From positions 1-34,797 of the forward strand of contig NZ_FRBE01000026.1 in NCBI RefSeq assembly GCF_900142535.1: DNA of 34,797 nt, in the 5' to 3' direction. Shown piece by piece: positions 15,164 through 23,520 of this stretch. The DNA comes from Fibrobacter sp. UWEL (GTDB lineage: Bacteria > Fibrobacterota > Fibrobacteria > Fibrobacterales > Fibrobacteraceae). Position 1 is the stretch's first letter; each line of letters opens with the position of its first letter. The position numbers were made by a program, and so were the translations under genes. A model generated the notes under the pieces. That model was not told the DNA's origin and did not search any database. It saw nothing but the letters and a program-made list of their open reading frames with translations.

Positions 15164-15181
15164 AGTTTGTTGCTACAAACT
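15164..15181. promoter_or_regulatory. Inverted repeat covering the -35 region
   Basis: AGTTTGT and ACAAACT form a perfect 7-bp inverted repeat across 4 nt. It sits where the -35 of the birA-unit promoter would fall. It could be a repressor site, or a 3' hairpin for tsaD, which ends 45 nt away. Confidence 0.35.
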
Positions 15182-15225
15182 ACCAAGAAAATGAATTAAG
15201 TCACTTTTCCGTATTTTAAATCACG

Positions 15226-16233
15226 TTACAACGCTAGGGGCATCCAGGGTTTGACCACGTCCACCGATGTTAGTTTGTTCTGCTTGACGCGGCGGATGGC
15301 GGCGGCAGCGATCATAGCGCCGTTGTCAGTACTCAGGCTACGATCGGGAATGCAGAAGCGAATGCCGTGCTTGCCGCAGTAGTCCTGCAGGCGGGTGCGA
15401 AGCCAGGCGTTGGCGCTCACACCCCCACCCATGACCAAGGTCTTCATCTTGGTCAGTTTCAGGGCGTTGATGGTCTTGGTCACCAAGCTATCTACGATGG
15501 CGTCTTCCAGGGAGGCGCAGATGTCTCCCAGATTTGCCTGGATGTATTCGGGATCGTGAGTTTCCGTATAGCGGAGAACTGCGGTTTTCAATCCGCTGAA
15601 GGAAAATTCGCAATTGTCATGACCGCGGAGCGCACGGGGAAACTCCACAAACTTGCGGTTGCCATTGGCACCCAGACGGCTAATGGTGGCGCCTGCGGGA
15701 TACTTCAGGCCCAGCAGTTTGCCGCACTTGTCAAAAGCTTCGCCGGCGGCGTCATCACGGGTGCGTCCAATGCTTGTGTACTTGAAGCCCGGTTCTTCCA
15801 GAACCAGCTCCGTATGGCCGCCAGAGACGGTGAGGGTCAGGAAGGGCGGTTCAATGTCCGGATTGCTAAGCCAGGCGGCTGCAAGATGACCTTCCAGATG
15901 ATTCATTCCATAGGCGGGAATGTTCAGGTCGCGGGCGAGACCTTTTGCAAAACTTGCTCCTACGAGAAGCGGTCCCATAAGGCCCGGGCCAGTGGTGTAG
16001 GCGATGGCGTCGATGTCTTCCATCTTGATGCCCGCTTCCTTGACGGCAGCTTCTGCCACGGGCACAATCTTCTGCAGGTGTGCTCGTGCTGCGATTTCGG
16101 GAACCACACCGCCGTAGAGGGCGTGTTCGTCGATCTGGCTGTAAAGCGGGTTGGAAAGAACCTTGAGGGGTTCGTCCTGCAGGATCGCGCAGGCGGTTTC
16201 GTCACAGCTGGATTCAATACCAAGCCAAATCAT
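15226..16233 (-). CDS. tsaD: tRNA threonylcarbamoyltransferase TsaD
   Basis: Catalytic subunit that makes the N6-threonylcarbamoyl modification on A37 of ANN-decoding tRNAs, with TsaB and TsaE (neither is in this window). The protein has 335 residues, standard length. It opens IWLGIESSCDET. The metal-binding NHLEGH motif (His and His) is near residues 109-114, and TVSGGHTEL and VMGGGVSANAWLR of the ASKHA fold follow. The C-terminal SLSTDNGAMIA block with the metal-binding Asp is present. The start overlaps the ybbR stop by 4 nt (ATGA), so the two are co-translated. Confidence 0.96.
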   Translation of the reverse strand: MIWLGIESSCDETACAILQDEPLKVLSNPLYSQIDEHALYGGVVPEIAARAHLQKIVPVAEAAVKEAGIKMEDIDAIAYTTGPGLMGPLLVGASFAKGLARDLNIPAYGMNHLEGHLAAAWLSNPDIEPPFLTLTVSGGHTELVLEEPGFKYTSIGRTRDDAAGEAFDKCGKLLGLKYPAGATISRLGANGNRKFVEFPRALRGHDNCEFSFSGLKTAVLRYTETHDPEYIQANLGDICASLEDAIVDSLVTKTINALKLTKMKTLVMGGGVSANAWLRTRLQDYCGKHGIRFCIPDRSLSTDNGAMIAAAAIRRVKQNKLTSVDVVKPWMPLAL

Positions 16234-17261
16234 TGTGCGGCCTCCTCGACTGCTTCTGCTTTAGACTCCACCTTGACTTCCTTCTTCTTCAGGTAAACCT
16301 TGTCCGGGCGAACTTCAATAGCCTTGATGGACTTTTCACGATTGACGGAGGGAGGCAGAGTCAACTTGGTGGTGGGGGAAAGGCTGTCGGCGTCTTCGAT
16401 GGCGAAGCGGTTGAATTCCATAATCAGCTCGATGTGTTCCTTGGTGATGGAATCCAGAACTTGTTCACCGCCGGTGATTTCTACAGTGACGGTATCCGGA
16501 GAGAGGCTGTAGATGCTACGATCGTAGAAGCCGATGAGAGAGACGGGAACCTTCTCGAATGTCTTGGAACCCATCTTCTGGATGTTTACCGCAATCTTGA
16601 CGCTGGAATCGCTGGGGGATACAAAACTGGGGAAGGCGTCGAAATTCAGGGGGACTGTAAAGACCTTGCTTCCCTTGAGGGTATCGAAGGTCATGGAGTC
16701 CGTGGGAATGTCGATGATTCTTGCCAGCGCATTGCGAGCGCCAGAGACCTGGATTTCGTCCGGAGTAATCTTGGGATCGTCTGCCAGCAGGTAGCCTTGG
16801 GCTGCGTTAATGGCTGTGTTCGCCTTGACAGGAACGCTGCGGACAATGCGAGTGTCCAAATCCAGGTCAATGAAAAGCAGGCGGCTTTCGGGTTCAATGA
16901 ACTTGACGTTGGAAAAGCCCGGCGCAAAGAAATTCTTCTGGTCCAGGTGAATGCGGGTGGCGCCTAGTTCTGCTTTCTGCAGGTCTACCACCATGGTGGC
17001 GGCGCTGGCATTACCCTTGGTAATTTCGCGATGGAGACGGATCAAGTCCCAAGTCTTGCCTTCCACGGTAATGTGGATGGTGTGAGGAGGCTTGGAGGCA
17101 ATAGCCATTGTTTCGGGAAGCTTTACAAAGTTCAGCGGAACTTCCAGGACCAACTGATAATCCTGTCGTGAAATCACGATAAACCAGATTGCGATGCCAA
17201 AAAGCAGTGCCGTTATCTTTAATGCGATGTTTCCCATAGTCGTCTCGAAAAGAACTGCCAT
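16230..17261 (-). CDS. YbbR-like domain membrane-anchored protein
   Basis: The protein has 343 residues with one N-terminal membrane segment at about 13-30 (ITALLFGIAIWFIVI), followed by an extracytoplasmic region with at least three YbbR-like beta modules. Typical YbbR phrases are EVPLNFVKLPE, VRSVPVKAN and FEKVPVSLIG. In Firmicutes YbbR (CdaR) regulates the diadenylate cyclase CdaA, but no cdaA is adjacent here and the partner is instead tsaD. The first ATG (17261) is preferred over the ATG at 17237 because TATAAC lies exactly 7 nt upstream of it. The C-terminus is a Lys/Glu-rich tail. Confidence 0.85.
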   Translation of the reverse strand: MAVLFETTMGNIALKITALLFGIAIWFIVISRQDYQLVLEVPLNFVKLPETMAIASKPPHTIHITVEGKTWDLIRLHREITKGNASAATMVVDLQKAELGATRIHLDQKNFFAPGFSNVKFIEPESRLLFIDLDLDTRIVRSVPVKANTAINAAQGYLLADDPKITPDEIQVSGARNALARIIDIPTDSMTFDTLKGSKVFTVPLNFDAFPSFVSPSDSSVKIAVNIQKMGSKTFEKVPVSLIGFYDRSIYSLSPDTVTVEITGGEQVLDSITKEHIELIMEFNRFAIEDADSLSPTTKLTLPPSVNREKSIKAIEVRPDKVYLKKKEVKVESKAEAVEEAAQ

Positions 17262-17283
17262 AAATTTAGTTATAATTCGCTTT
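17262..17283. promoter_or_regulatory. Overlapping divergent -10 elements for ybbR and ftsX
   Basis: On the plus strand TATAAT (17271-17276) ends 7 nt before the ftsX GTG at 17284. On the minus strand TATAAC (17274-17269) ends 7 nt before the ybbR ATG at 17261. The two hexamers share four base pairs (TTATAA core). The 22-bp gap holds nothing else, so any leader would be about zero on both sides, and any -35 would lie inside the opposite gene. Confidence 0.6.
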
Positions 17284-18171
17284 GTGTTCGGACAACTAGG
17301 TTATTTAATATCGGAATCTTTCCGCGGAATGAGGCAACATCGTTCGGTGATTTTCCCGTCGTTGGTGACCATCTTCCTGTGTTCTTTACTTCTTGCTTCT
17401 TCCCTCACTGCTTTAGGGGCTGCCATGCGGCTTCTGGACGCCGAAAAGAACCTCTACACGGTGGAAGCGTTCTTGCCGGATGACGTGTCCATGGATTCCG
17501 TCAAGGTGATTCGTGAACGACTGGAACACCGCAAGTATGTGGACTCCGTCAGCTTCATTAGTGCGGATTCTGCCCTGAGGGATTTTAGAAGTCATTTCTC
17601 TGCGGAAATGCTGGAGTTGGTGGAAGGAAATCCCCTGCCGCCTTATTTCCGCATGACGGTGAAAGAAGAAAACCAGAACCCTGGGGACCTGGCGGGTCTT
17701 GTGAACGCCCTTTCCAGCGAAGACTATTTTGAAGAAGTTCAGGCTCCTGTGGAATGGGTGGAAAAAATTGCCGCCTGGAAGTTCAAGATGATCTTCTGGC
17801 CCATTTGCATTAGCGTGCTTCTCCTGATTACCCTTTCTTTGATTATCTGCAATTCCGTCCGACTTTCCCTTTTGTCCAGAAAGTTGCTGGTGGAGAATAT
17901 GAAATACGCTGGCGGCAGCTACTTCTTTATTGAGTTTCCCTTTGTGCTCCAGGGTGCTATCCAGGGATTTTTAGGAAGTGGTTTTGCTGTGGTCCTGCTT
18001 TTTGCCACCATCCGTTCCCTGACCCAGTCCCTGCCCATTATTAGCGTTTATGCCCAGGGCGTTGGCTTTGCCTTTGTGGCGGTCGTCTTGTTGGTCACCT
18101 TCCTTTCCGGATATTTCAGCTTCAGCACGGTGCGCAAGTTCCTGAAAGTCAAACGTAGTGAACAGGATTAA
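17284..18171 (+). CDS. ftsX: Cell division permease-like protein FtsX
   Basis: Membrane half of the FtsEX complex, which transmits ATP-driven motion to periplasmic EnvC-type activators of cell-wall amidases. The protein has 295 residues from the GTG at 17284, which removes the portion of the frame overlapping ybbR and gives the usual short cytoplasmic N-terminus. A first membrane segment (SLVTIFLCSLLLASSLTALG) is followed by an extracytoplasmic loop of about 120 residues and three further segments, then a basic tail. Directly downstream is an EnvC-like protein. The ATPase gene ftsE is not adjacent, which is unusual. Confidence 0.9.
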   Translation: MFGQLGYLISESFRGMRQHRSVIFPSLVTIFLCSLLLASSLTALGAAMRLLDAEKNLYTVEAFLPDDVSMDSVKVIRERLEHRKYVDSVSFISADSALRDFRSHFSAEMLELVEGNPLPPYFRMTVKEENQNPGDLAGLVNALSSEDYFEEVQAPVEWVEKIAAWKFKMIFWPICISVLLLITLSLIICNSVRLSLLSRKLLVENMKYAGGSYFFIEFPFVLQGAIQGFLGSGFAVVLLFATIRSLTQSLPIISVYAQGVGFAFVAVVLLVTFLSGYFSFSTVRKFLKVKRSEQD

Positions 18172-18174
18172 CGG

Positions 18175-19518
18175 ATGCGCCTGTTCCTTTTCATCCTCTG
18201 CTTTTTTGTCGGCGTAAGTCTTGGCGCTCCCAAGGCTTCTTCTAAGCCTGCACCAAAGACGGTTTCAAAGCCTGCACCAAAGAATAATGTGAAGCAGGCT
18301 ACCCAAAAGACGGATGCCCAGATCAAGGAACAGAAGGATGCTCTGAAAAAGCTGGAATCGGACTTGGCCAAACGCCGTCAGGAATTGAGTATTCTTGAAA
18401 CGGAAGAAAAAGGCGTGCTGAATACCATCTCCCTTCTGGACCAGAACCTGAACCAGACCCGCGTCTACATTAACGAACTGACCAAGAGCGAGAATATGTT
18501 GCAGAACGCTCTGGTTAGGCTTTCTACGGAAATTGACTCGCTGGACAAGAAAATCACGGAACGAAAGGCCGTCATGACCAAGCGTGTCAGAACGTTGTAT
18601 GTAAAAGGCCGCAGCAGCGAGGCCAAGGTGCTGATGGATCTCCTAACGAAAGAAGGGAACCCTGAACGTCAGGCTTACTGGGTCCGTTACGTGCTAAGTA
18701 AGGATCGTGACGAGGTGGAGTATCTCCAGAGGCTGGTCATTGAACGTAACGAAAAGGCGGAACAGGAACAGTCCCATCTGGCGGAACTGAAGAATCTTCA
18801 GTCCAAGAAGGCCGCCGAAGAAAAGGGCCTGGTTTCCCAGATGAACGGTCAGGAAAAAATGCTGAAGAACCTGAAGCAGGACCAGAACATGCAGCGCCGT
18901 GCCCTTCAGGAATTCGAGCAGAACCAGAAGACCATGCTAGCCTTGATCAAGATGTTGGAAGCCCGCCGCAAGAAGGAAATCGAGGCCGCCAAGAAGGCTG
19001 AAGCGGAACGAATTGCTCGCGAGAAGGCAGCGAAGGACAAGGCCGCCAAGGATAAGAAGAAAAAGAAGGAAGAACCTAAGCCCCAGAAGGTGGTGACAAA
19101 GCCCAAGGTTGTGGTGGCCGCTACGGAAGGACCCCGCTGTAAGCCTATGGAAGGTGAAATCATCAGCAACTATGGTCTTCAGGAACATCCGGTCCTACAT
19201 ATCATGACTCGTAACCTGGGTGTGGAAATTCGCGGTAAGCGTGGCGGAATGGTCCGTGCGGCCGCCGCAGGAACTGTTGCCATGGTGGCAGAAATTGATG
19301 GTCGTGGCCCCTCCGTGATTATTGAACATCCGGGCGGAACCTATTCCGTATATGGCCATATGAAGTCAATTCGAGTAAAAGAAGGCGCCAATGTGCAAAA
19401 TTGCCAGGAAATTGGCGAAGTGGGCGACATCGGTTCCTTAAATGGAATTAAATTGTACTTCCAAGTTAGCGAAGGAACGCAGACCGTGGATCCTTTGCAG
19501 TGGTTAAATACAAAATGA
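18175..19518 (+). CDS. EnvC-like coiled-coil protein with degenerate LytM (M23) domain
   Basis: Predicted periplasmic activator of septal amidases. The protein has 447 residues. It has a signal peptide at 1-18 (cleavage after SLG-A), a Pro/Lys/Ala linker, coiled coil from about 40 to 265, a Lys/Glu/Ala-rich stretch at 265-310, and a LytM fold at about 320-447. In the LytM part, the usual HxGxD metal site reads NLGVE and the final HxH reads KLYFQ, so zinc ligands are lost, as in EnvC, which activates rather than cuts. YGHM is retained. The gene begins 3 nt after ftsX, matching the known FtsX-EnvC partnership. The last 4 nt overlap holB. Confidence 0.87.
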   Translation: MRLFLFILCFFVGVSLGAPKASSKPAPKTVSKPAPKNNVKQATQKTDAQIKEQKDALKKLESDLAKRRQELSILETEEKGVLNTISLLDQNLNQTRVYINELTKSENMLQNALVRLSTEIDSLDKKITERKAVMTKRVRTLYVKGRSSEAKVLMDLLTKEGNPERQAYWVRYVLSKDRDEVEYLQRLVIERNEKAEQEQSHLAELKNLQSKKAAEEKGLVSQMNGQEKMLKNLKQDQNMQRRALQEFEQNQKTMLALIKMLEARRKKEIEAAKKAEAERIAREKAAKDKAAKDKKKKKEEPKPQKVVTKPKVVVAATEGPRCKPMEGEIISNYGLQEHPVLHIMTRNLGVEIRGKRGGMVRAAAAGTVAMVAEIDGRGPSVIIEHPGGTYSVYGHMKSIRVKEGANVQNCQEIGEVGDIGSLNGIKLYFQVSEGTQTVDPLQWLNTK

Positions 19519-20639
19519 TTGATTACAGTTTAAAAGGTCCTGTATCCCAGGAAAGGGCGAGAATCCGCCTGATGTCCGCATTGAGGGAAAATCGATTCCC
19601 CCAGGCTATCCTGATTGATGGCCCCACAGGCATTGGCAAGAAGGCTCTGGCGATGGAAATTGCCAAGGCCCTTCAGTGTACGGATCCCGCAGGTAGACCT
19701 TGCGGTCATTGTTTCGGTTGCCGTATGGCTGCCGAAAGCGGTGCAACCGAAAACTGGATCATCCCTCTGGAAGCGGCAGAAGCTCGCGCGAAAAAGGCGG
19801 AAGACGCTACCGCCCGAAGCACTGCCAAGACCATCGAAGATATTAAGCAGGACTACATCAAGGAAATTATCAAGAATCCTTATCGTGTAGACATCTTCAG
19901 TGCGGCAGCCTTCATTTCCGTAGAGCTGATGCGTACCATGACCAGCAGTTTTGCCATGAGAGGTGACCGTGTCCGTACGGTGATTATTGCTGAAGCAGAC
20001 CGCATGAACGAAGCGGCAAGCAATGCCTTCCTGAAGACGCTGGAAGATGTTCCTCCTGACACCTACTTTATCCTGACCACGTCTTCCCGCGAGAAGATGC
20101 TTCAGACCATCCGCTCCAGATGCCTTGCGCTGCACCTGTTGCCTTTGACGGATGACGAAGTCCAGAAGGAAGCCGCCCGCGTGGCAGATGAAGATTTTGA
20201 CCGTACTATGCTCACCGACGATGTGGTGGGCATGGCGGTGGGTTCCCCAGGCAAGGCGCTCTATTATGCGCCCCTCTGCGAGCAGTGGAACCCCCTGGCT
20301 GTGGATTTCATCCGGAAGTCCCTGTTGCAGGATTATACCGATTTGTTCTTTGCCCTGAAGGAAGCTTCCCTGGAAGATCCTTATGTGGCAAATCGTTTCC
20401 TGGAAGTCATGTCCTTCCTGGTGGCGGACCTCCTGAGGGAGCTGGGCGGTGCACCTTTGCGTATGCCTACGACCACCGCAAGTATCGGACTGAAGAACTT
20501 CCCCCGTATTGACGCTACGGCATTGGAACTTGCCCTGGTGGACATTCAGGAAACCATGTCCCGTATTGAGTCCCGTCGTGCGACGACCACCATGAGTCTC
20601 CAGACTCTGGCCCTGAAACTTTTCGAGGGTTACAAGTAA
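19515..20639 (+). CDS. holB: DNA polymerase III subunit delta' (clamp loader)
   Basis: AAA+ clamp-loader subunit. The protein has 374 residues from the ATG at 19515, which overlaps the preceding stop (ATGA); a GTG at 19500 is also in frame. Walker A-like DGPTGIGKKAL is near residues 34-44. A zinc module of four Cys (CTDPAGRPCGHCFGC) is near 54-68. EADRMNEAASNAFLKTLEDVP and TIRSRC, the sensor/arginine-finger region, follow at about 160-200. An insertion of some 50 Ala/Lys/Glu-rich residues (about 80-130) separates the zinc module from the next core strand and is longer than in E. coli HolB. It is coupled to recJ by a TAATG overlap. Confidence 0.9.
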   Translation: MIDYSLKGPVSQERARIRLMSALRENRFPQAILIDGPTGIGKKALAMEIAKALQCTDPAGRPCGHCFGCRMAAESGATENWIIPLEAAEARAKKAEDATARSTAKTIEDIKQDYIKEIIKNPYRVDIFSAAAFISVELMRTMTSSFAMRGDRVRTVIIAEADRMNEAASNAFLKTLEDVPPDTYFILTTSSREKMLQTIRSRCLALHLLPLTDDEVQKEAARVADEDFDRTMLTDDVVGMAVGSPGKALYYAPLCEQWNPLAVDFIRKSLLQDYTDLFFALKEASLEDPYVANRFLEVMSFLVADLLRELGGAPLRMPTTTASIGLKNFPRIDATALELALVDIQETMSRIESRRATTTMSLQTLALKLFEGYK

Positions 20640-22390
20640 TGGACTGCGTTGCCTTGGACGAACGCAGAGCTACGGCTCTTGCCCACGGATTGCGGATACC
20701 CCATGTGGTAGCCCGATTCCTGGTGTCCAGAGGCATCAATACTCCCACGGATGCGTATCGACTGCTGTGCAGAAGCGCCGAAGACGAACTGGATCCTTTT
20801 ACCATGAAGGGCATGGACGATGCCGTTCAGTGGATTTTGGATGTTCGTGAAAAGGGCGAGAAGGTCTTTATCTTTGGCGACTACGACCTGGATGGAATGA
20901 CTTCTGTGACCCTGCTGACCAAGGCTTTCGAGGATTTAAAAATCGTCTCGGACTGGAGGCTCCCCAATCGCTTTGGTGACGGTTACGGACTTTCTGTTTC
21001 CGCAGTAGACGAAATGTATGAGGCCGGCGCCCGCTATGTGGTGACGGTGGATACAGGCATTACGGCCAATGCTGAAATTGCCCACGCTAAGGAATTGGGA
21101 ATGGCGGTGATGGTGATTGACCATCATCAACCCTCTGGAGAGGGGCTTCCGATTTGCGACGTCCTGCTGGATCCCCATCAGGAAGACGATCCTTACGAAA
21201 ATCCGGAACTGTGCGGTGTAGGCGTTGCCTACAAGTTTATTTGCGCCTTGTATTCCCGCTTGTCCATGCCGCGTCCTGTAAAGTTCCTGGACTTGGTGGC
21301 CCTCGGGACATTGGCGGACTTGGTCCAGATGACGCCCGAGAATAGATTCTTTACCAAGGCGGGTCTTGCCCAGCTGAAGAACAGCCCATGGCCTGGCCTG
21401 CAGGAAATGTACTCCGCTCTCATGAAGCCGGAAAGTACCGTAGGCGGCATCGACGTCATGTACAAGTTTGCCCCGGTGCTGAACGCACCGGGCCGCATGG
21501 AGCGGCCGGACCCGGCCCTCAAGCTGTTACTGAGTCCTAACCGGGCCCAGGCAAACGCACTGCTGGCGGAACTCAAGAACTGGAATTCCCGACGCAAGCA
21601 GAAGGAAGCAGAAATCACGGACATGGCTATGGAACAGGTCAAGCTTGTCTATGGCGAAACTCTGCCTACCGTCCTTGTGGTTGCCGGCGAGAACTGGCAC
21701 GTCGGGGTCATTGGCATCGTTGCCGCAAAGCTTGCCCAGGAATACCATCGTCCGGCAGCAGTCCTGTCCATTATGGACGGTGTGGCTCATGCCAGCGCTC
21801 GTGCTGTTCCTGGCTTTAACTGGCATCGCGCTCTCTTTGAATGCAGGGACTTGTTTGACCGCTGGGGCGGACATGCCAACGCCGCTGGCTTCTCCCTTAC
21901 CGCCGATAAGATCGACGAACTCCGCAAGCGTCTGGAAGTATCTGCGGCCGACCAGAATTACACCGGCGAGGAAACGGTCGTTACGGAAGATTATCCCTTC
22001 GACATTCAGGTGGCACTCTATGAACTGGTGGTGGAAACCTCCCAGTACATGCCGGTAGCACAAGGCAGAAACGTCAGTCAGACCATGCCCATTCTTGGTT
22101 TCCTGGATTTGCTGGAACCCTTCGGCGGTAACTTTCCCTATCCCACATTCCGTGCAGATAACGTGAAGGTGCATCGCTTCCGCGAATTGCCTGGTGGACA
22201 CCTGCAGATGGAAATTTCCCAGGCGGGTAGCCCGGTATTCCAGGCTATTGCCTTTGGTCTGCGCAAGCGGAAGGGGCTTCTTACGGGCACTACTCCTGTG
22301 TCCATCGTCTTTGAACCGACCTGGAACTACTACAATGGCCACAAGTCCTTGCAGCTGTGTATCAAGGCGATTGAACAAGGTAAGATTTAA
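20639..22390 (+). CDS. recJ: Single-stranded-DNA exonuclease RecJ
   Basis: 5'-3' exonuclease on single-stranded DNA used in recombination and repair. The protein has 583 residues, similar to E. coli RecJ (577). DHH-family motifs are in order: FGDYDLDGMTS (about 81-91), VTVDTGITAN (about 137-146), VIDHHQPSGE (about 159-168) and GVGVAYK (about 192-198). The DHHA1 region has GGHANAAGFSL (about 412-422). A C-terminal OB-fold-like region follows. It starts on the holB stop codon and its own stop overlaps the next ATG by 1 nt. Confidence 0.95.
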   Translation: MDCVALDERRATALAHGLRIPHVVARFLVSRGINTPTDAYRLLCRSAEDELDPFTMKGMDDAVQWILDVREKGEKVFIFGDYDLDGMTSVTLLTKAFEDLKIVSDWRLPNRFGDGYGLSVSAVDEMYEAGARYVVTVDTGITANAEIAHAKELGMAVMVIDHHQPSGEGLPICDVLLDPHQEDDPYENPELCGVGVAYKFICALYSRLSMPRPVKFLDLVALGTLADLVQMTPENRFFTKAGLAQLKNSPWPGLQEMYSALMKPESTVGGIDVMYKFAPVLNAPGRMERPDPALKLLLSPNRAQANALLAELKNWNSRRKQKEAEITDMAMEQVKLVYGETLPTVLVVAGENWHVGVIGIVAAKLAQEYHRPAAVLSIMDGVAHASARAVPGFNWHRALFECRDLFDRWGGHANAAGFSLTADKIDELRKRLEVSAADQNYTGEETVVTEDYPFDIQVALYELVVETSQYMPVAQGRNVSQTMPILGFLDLLEPFGGNFPYPTFRADNVKVHRFRELPGGHLQMEISQAGSPVFQAIAFGLRKRKGLLTGTTPVSIVFEPTWNYYNGHKSLQLCIKAIEQGKI

Positions 22391-22914
22391 TGTTTTTTAG
22401 AAATCTGTTTGGCATCTTCATCATCATGCTGTTCCTCGCCATGGTTGCGGGTGTTCTCTTGATGCCCAGGAATCCGTACAAGACTCCCGTAGATGTGCGT
22501 CAGGTTGAAGTGGAAGATGTTCACAAGGTGGAAACGCCTTTTGTGGGCCGCATGATTCTTCCGGAAGTATCCGATATCGAAGTACTGGACAATTCCGCCG
22601 GCCGCGATATGGAACAGATGGCCCGCTTCCTGCAGGGCCGTGCCGCAGGCCTCCACTGGCTTGCCAATGAACATTTCAAGAAGGCCTGGCGCAACTACCG
22701 CAAGAGAACTACCGTTCCCGACGTCCACGCTAGGTTGATTCTTTCCGTGGATTCCCTGGGTATCTTCCAGGTGGATTCCATCATGTCCGATACAGACGAT
22801 CTGGAATTGGGCAAGCGTCTTCAGGACCACATAAAAAAATACTGGCGCTACCGTCGCAGCACCAGTGGAAAAACGGATTTTATAGTCCCGTTTATTTGGA
22901 CTTCAAAATATTAA
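22390..22914 (+). CDS. Membrane-anchored protein with possible TonB C-terminal-like fold
   Basis: The protein has 174 residues. An N-terminal membrane anchor spans about 5-26 (FGIFIIMLFLAMVAGVLLM), followed by a periplasmic stretch. The C-terminal 70 residues (ARLILSVDSLGIFQVDSIMSD, then a helix, then FIVPFIW) resemble the alternating pattern of TonB/AgmX C-terminal domains, but no sequence motif proves it. It is the last gene of the ftsX operon and its 3' end overlaps the converging gene by 23 bp. Confidence 0.6.
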   Translation: MFFRNLFGIFIIMLFLAMVAGVLLMPRNPYKTPVDVRQVEVEDVHKVETPFVGRMILPEVSDIEVLDNSAGRDMEQMARFLQGRAAGLHWLANEHFKKAWRNYRKRTTVPDVHARLILSVDSLGIFQVDSIMSDTDDLELGKRLQDHIKKYWRYRRSTSGKTDFIVPFIWTSKY

Positions 22915-23332
22915 GAAGCTGGTCGGCCTTCTTTTCGATGAGGATGAAGGCTTCGAACATACGGGCTTCGCGCCACTTGATCAAGTACTTGGCACGCCAT
23001 TCGTCAGCCACCATTTCGGTGTCTTCGTGACCGCCTTCCTTTTCCTTTTCGTTCTGGTACCATTCTTCCTTCTTGATTTCCTTGATCATGTCGCCCAGTT
23101 CGGCGGCAGGCTGCAGGGAACCCTTGCAAAGGAGCAGGGCACGGAGATTGTCCAGGAGAATTTCGTCGGTGGGTTCGTCAGCGTCGTCACGAGCGCAGTC
23201 CCAGATTTCGCCGCGGTGGCGTTCCGTCCAGCCAATCAGGTGCTTTTCAGTCTTCTGAAGTTCGCCCTTGGCAAGCTTCTCCTCGACTGCTTCGCGGGGG
23301 TAGTAAATGCTGTTCGGATAGAAATCAATCAT
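22892..23332 (-). CDS. Hypothetical cytosolic protein, charged
   Basis: The protein has 146 residues, rich in Glu and Lys, with no signal peptide or membrane segment. Notable stretches are IGWTERHRGEIWDCARDD and a helical C-terminus (MFEAFILIEKKADQLLNILKSK). I recognise no family. The ATG at 23332 has GAGG about 6 nt upstream. The 3' end overlaps that of the plus-strand gene by 23 bp with no terminator between. It lies 35 nt downstream of the tRNA-Leu gene on the same strand, so it may be read through from the tRNA promoter. Confidence 0.7.
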   Translation of the reverse strand: MIDFYPNSIYYPREAVEEKLAKGELQKTEKHLIGWTERHRGEIWDCARDDADEPTDEILLDNLRALLLCKGSLQPAAELGDMIKEIKKEEWYQNEKEKEGGHEDTEMVADEWRAKYLIKWREARMFEAFILIEKKADQLLNILKSK

Positions 23333-23367
23333 GGTGACCTCGCTGGTCTAAAGGTTTGCTCAATTAA

Positions 23368-23450
<83 letters not shown>

Positions 23451-23507
23451 AGGTGTTGAGCGTGGCACAAATATATAAAAAAATGAGCGTTAAACTCCAG
23501 GAATTAT

Positions 23508-23513
23508 TAAATT
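23508..23513 (+). promoter_or_regulatory. -10-like TAAATT 7 nt before a start codon
   Basis: TAAATT ends exactly 7 nt before the ATG at 23521. The intervening AAGGGGC contains a purine run but only 1 nt from the ATG, too close to work as a Shine-Dalgarno. Confidence 0.45.
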
Positions 23514-23520
23514 AAGGGGC

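Noticed and set aside
17194-17283. ftsX start at 17194
   Set aside because: It would overlap ybbR by 68 nt and add a non-FtsX-like stretch. The GTG at 17284 with TATAAT 7 nt upstream fits better.
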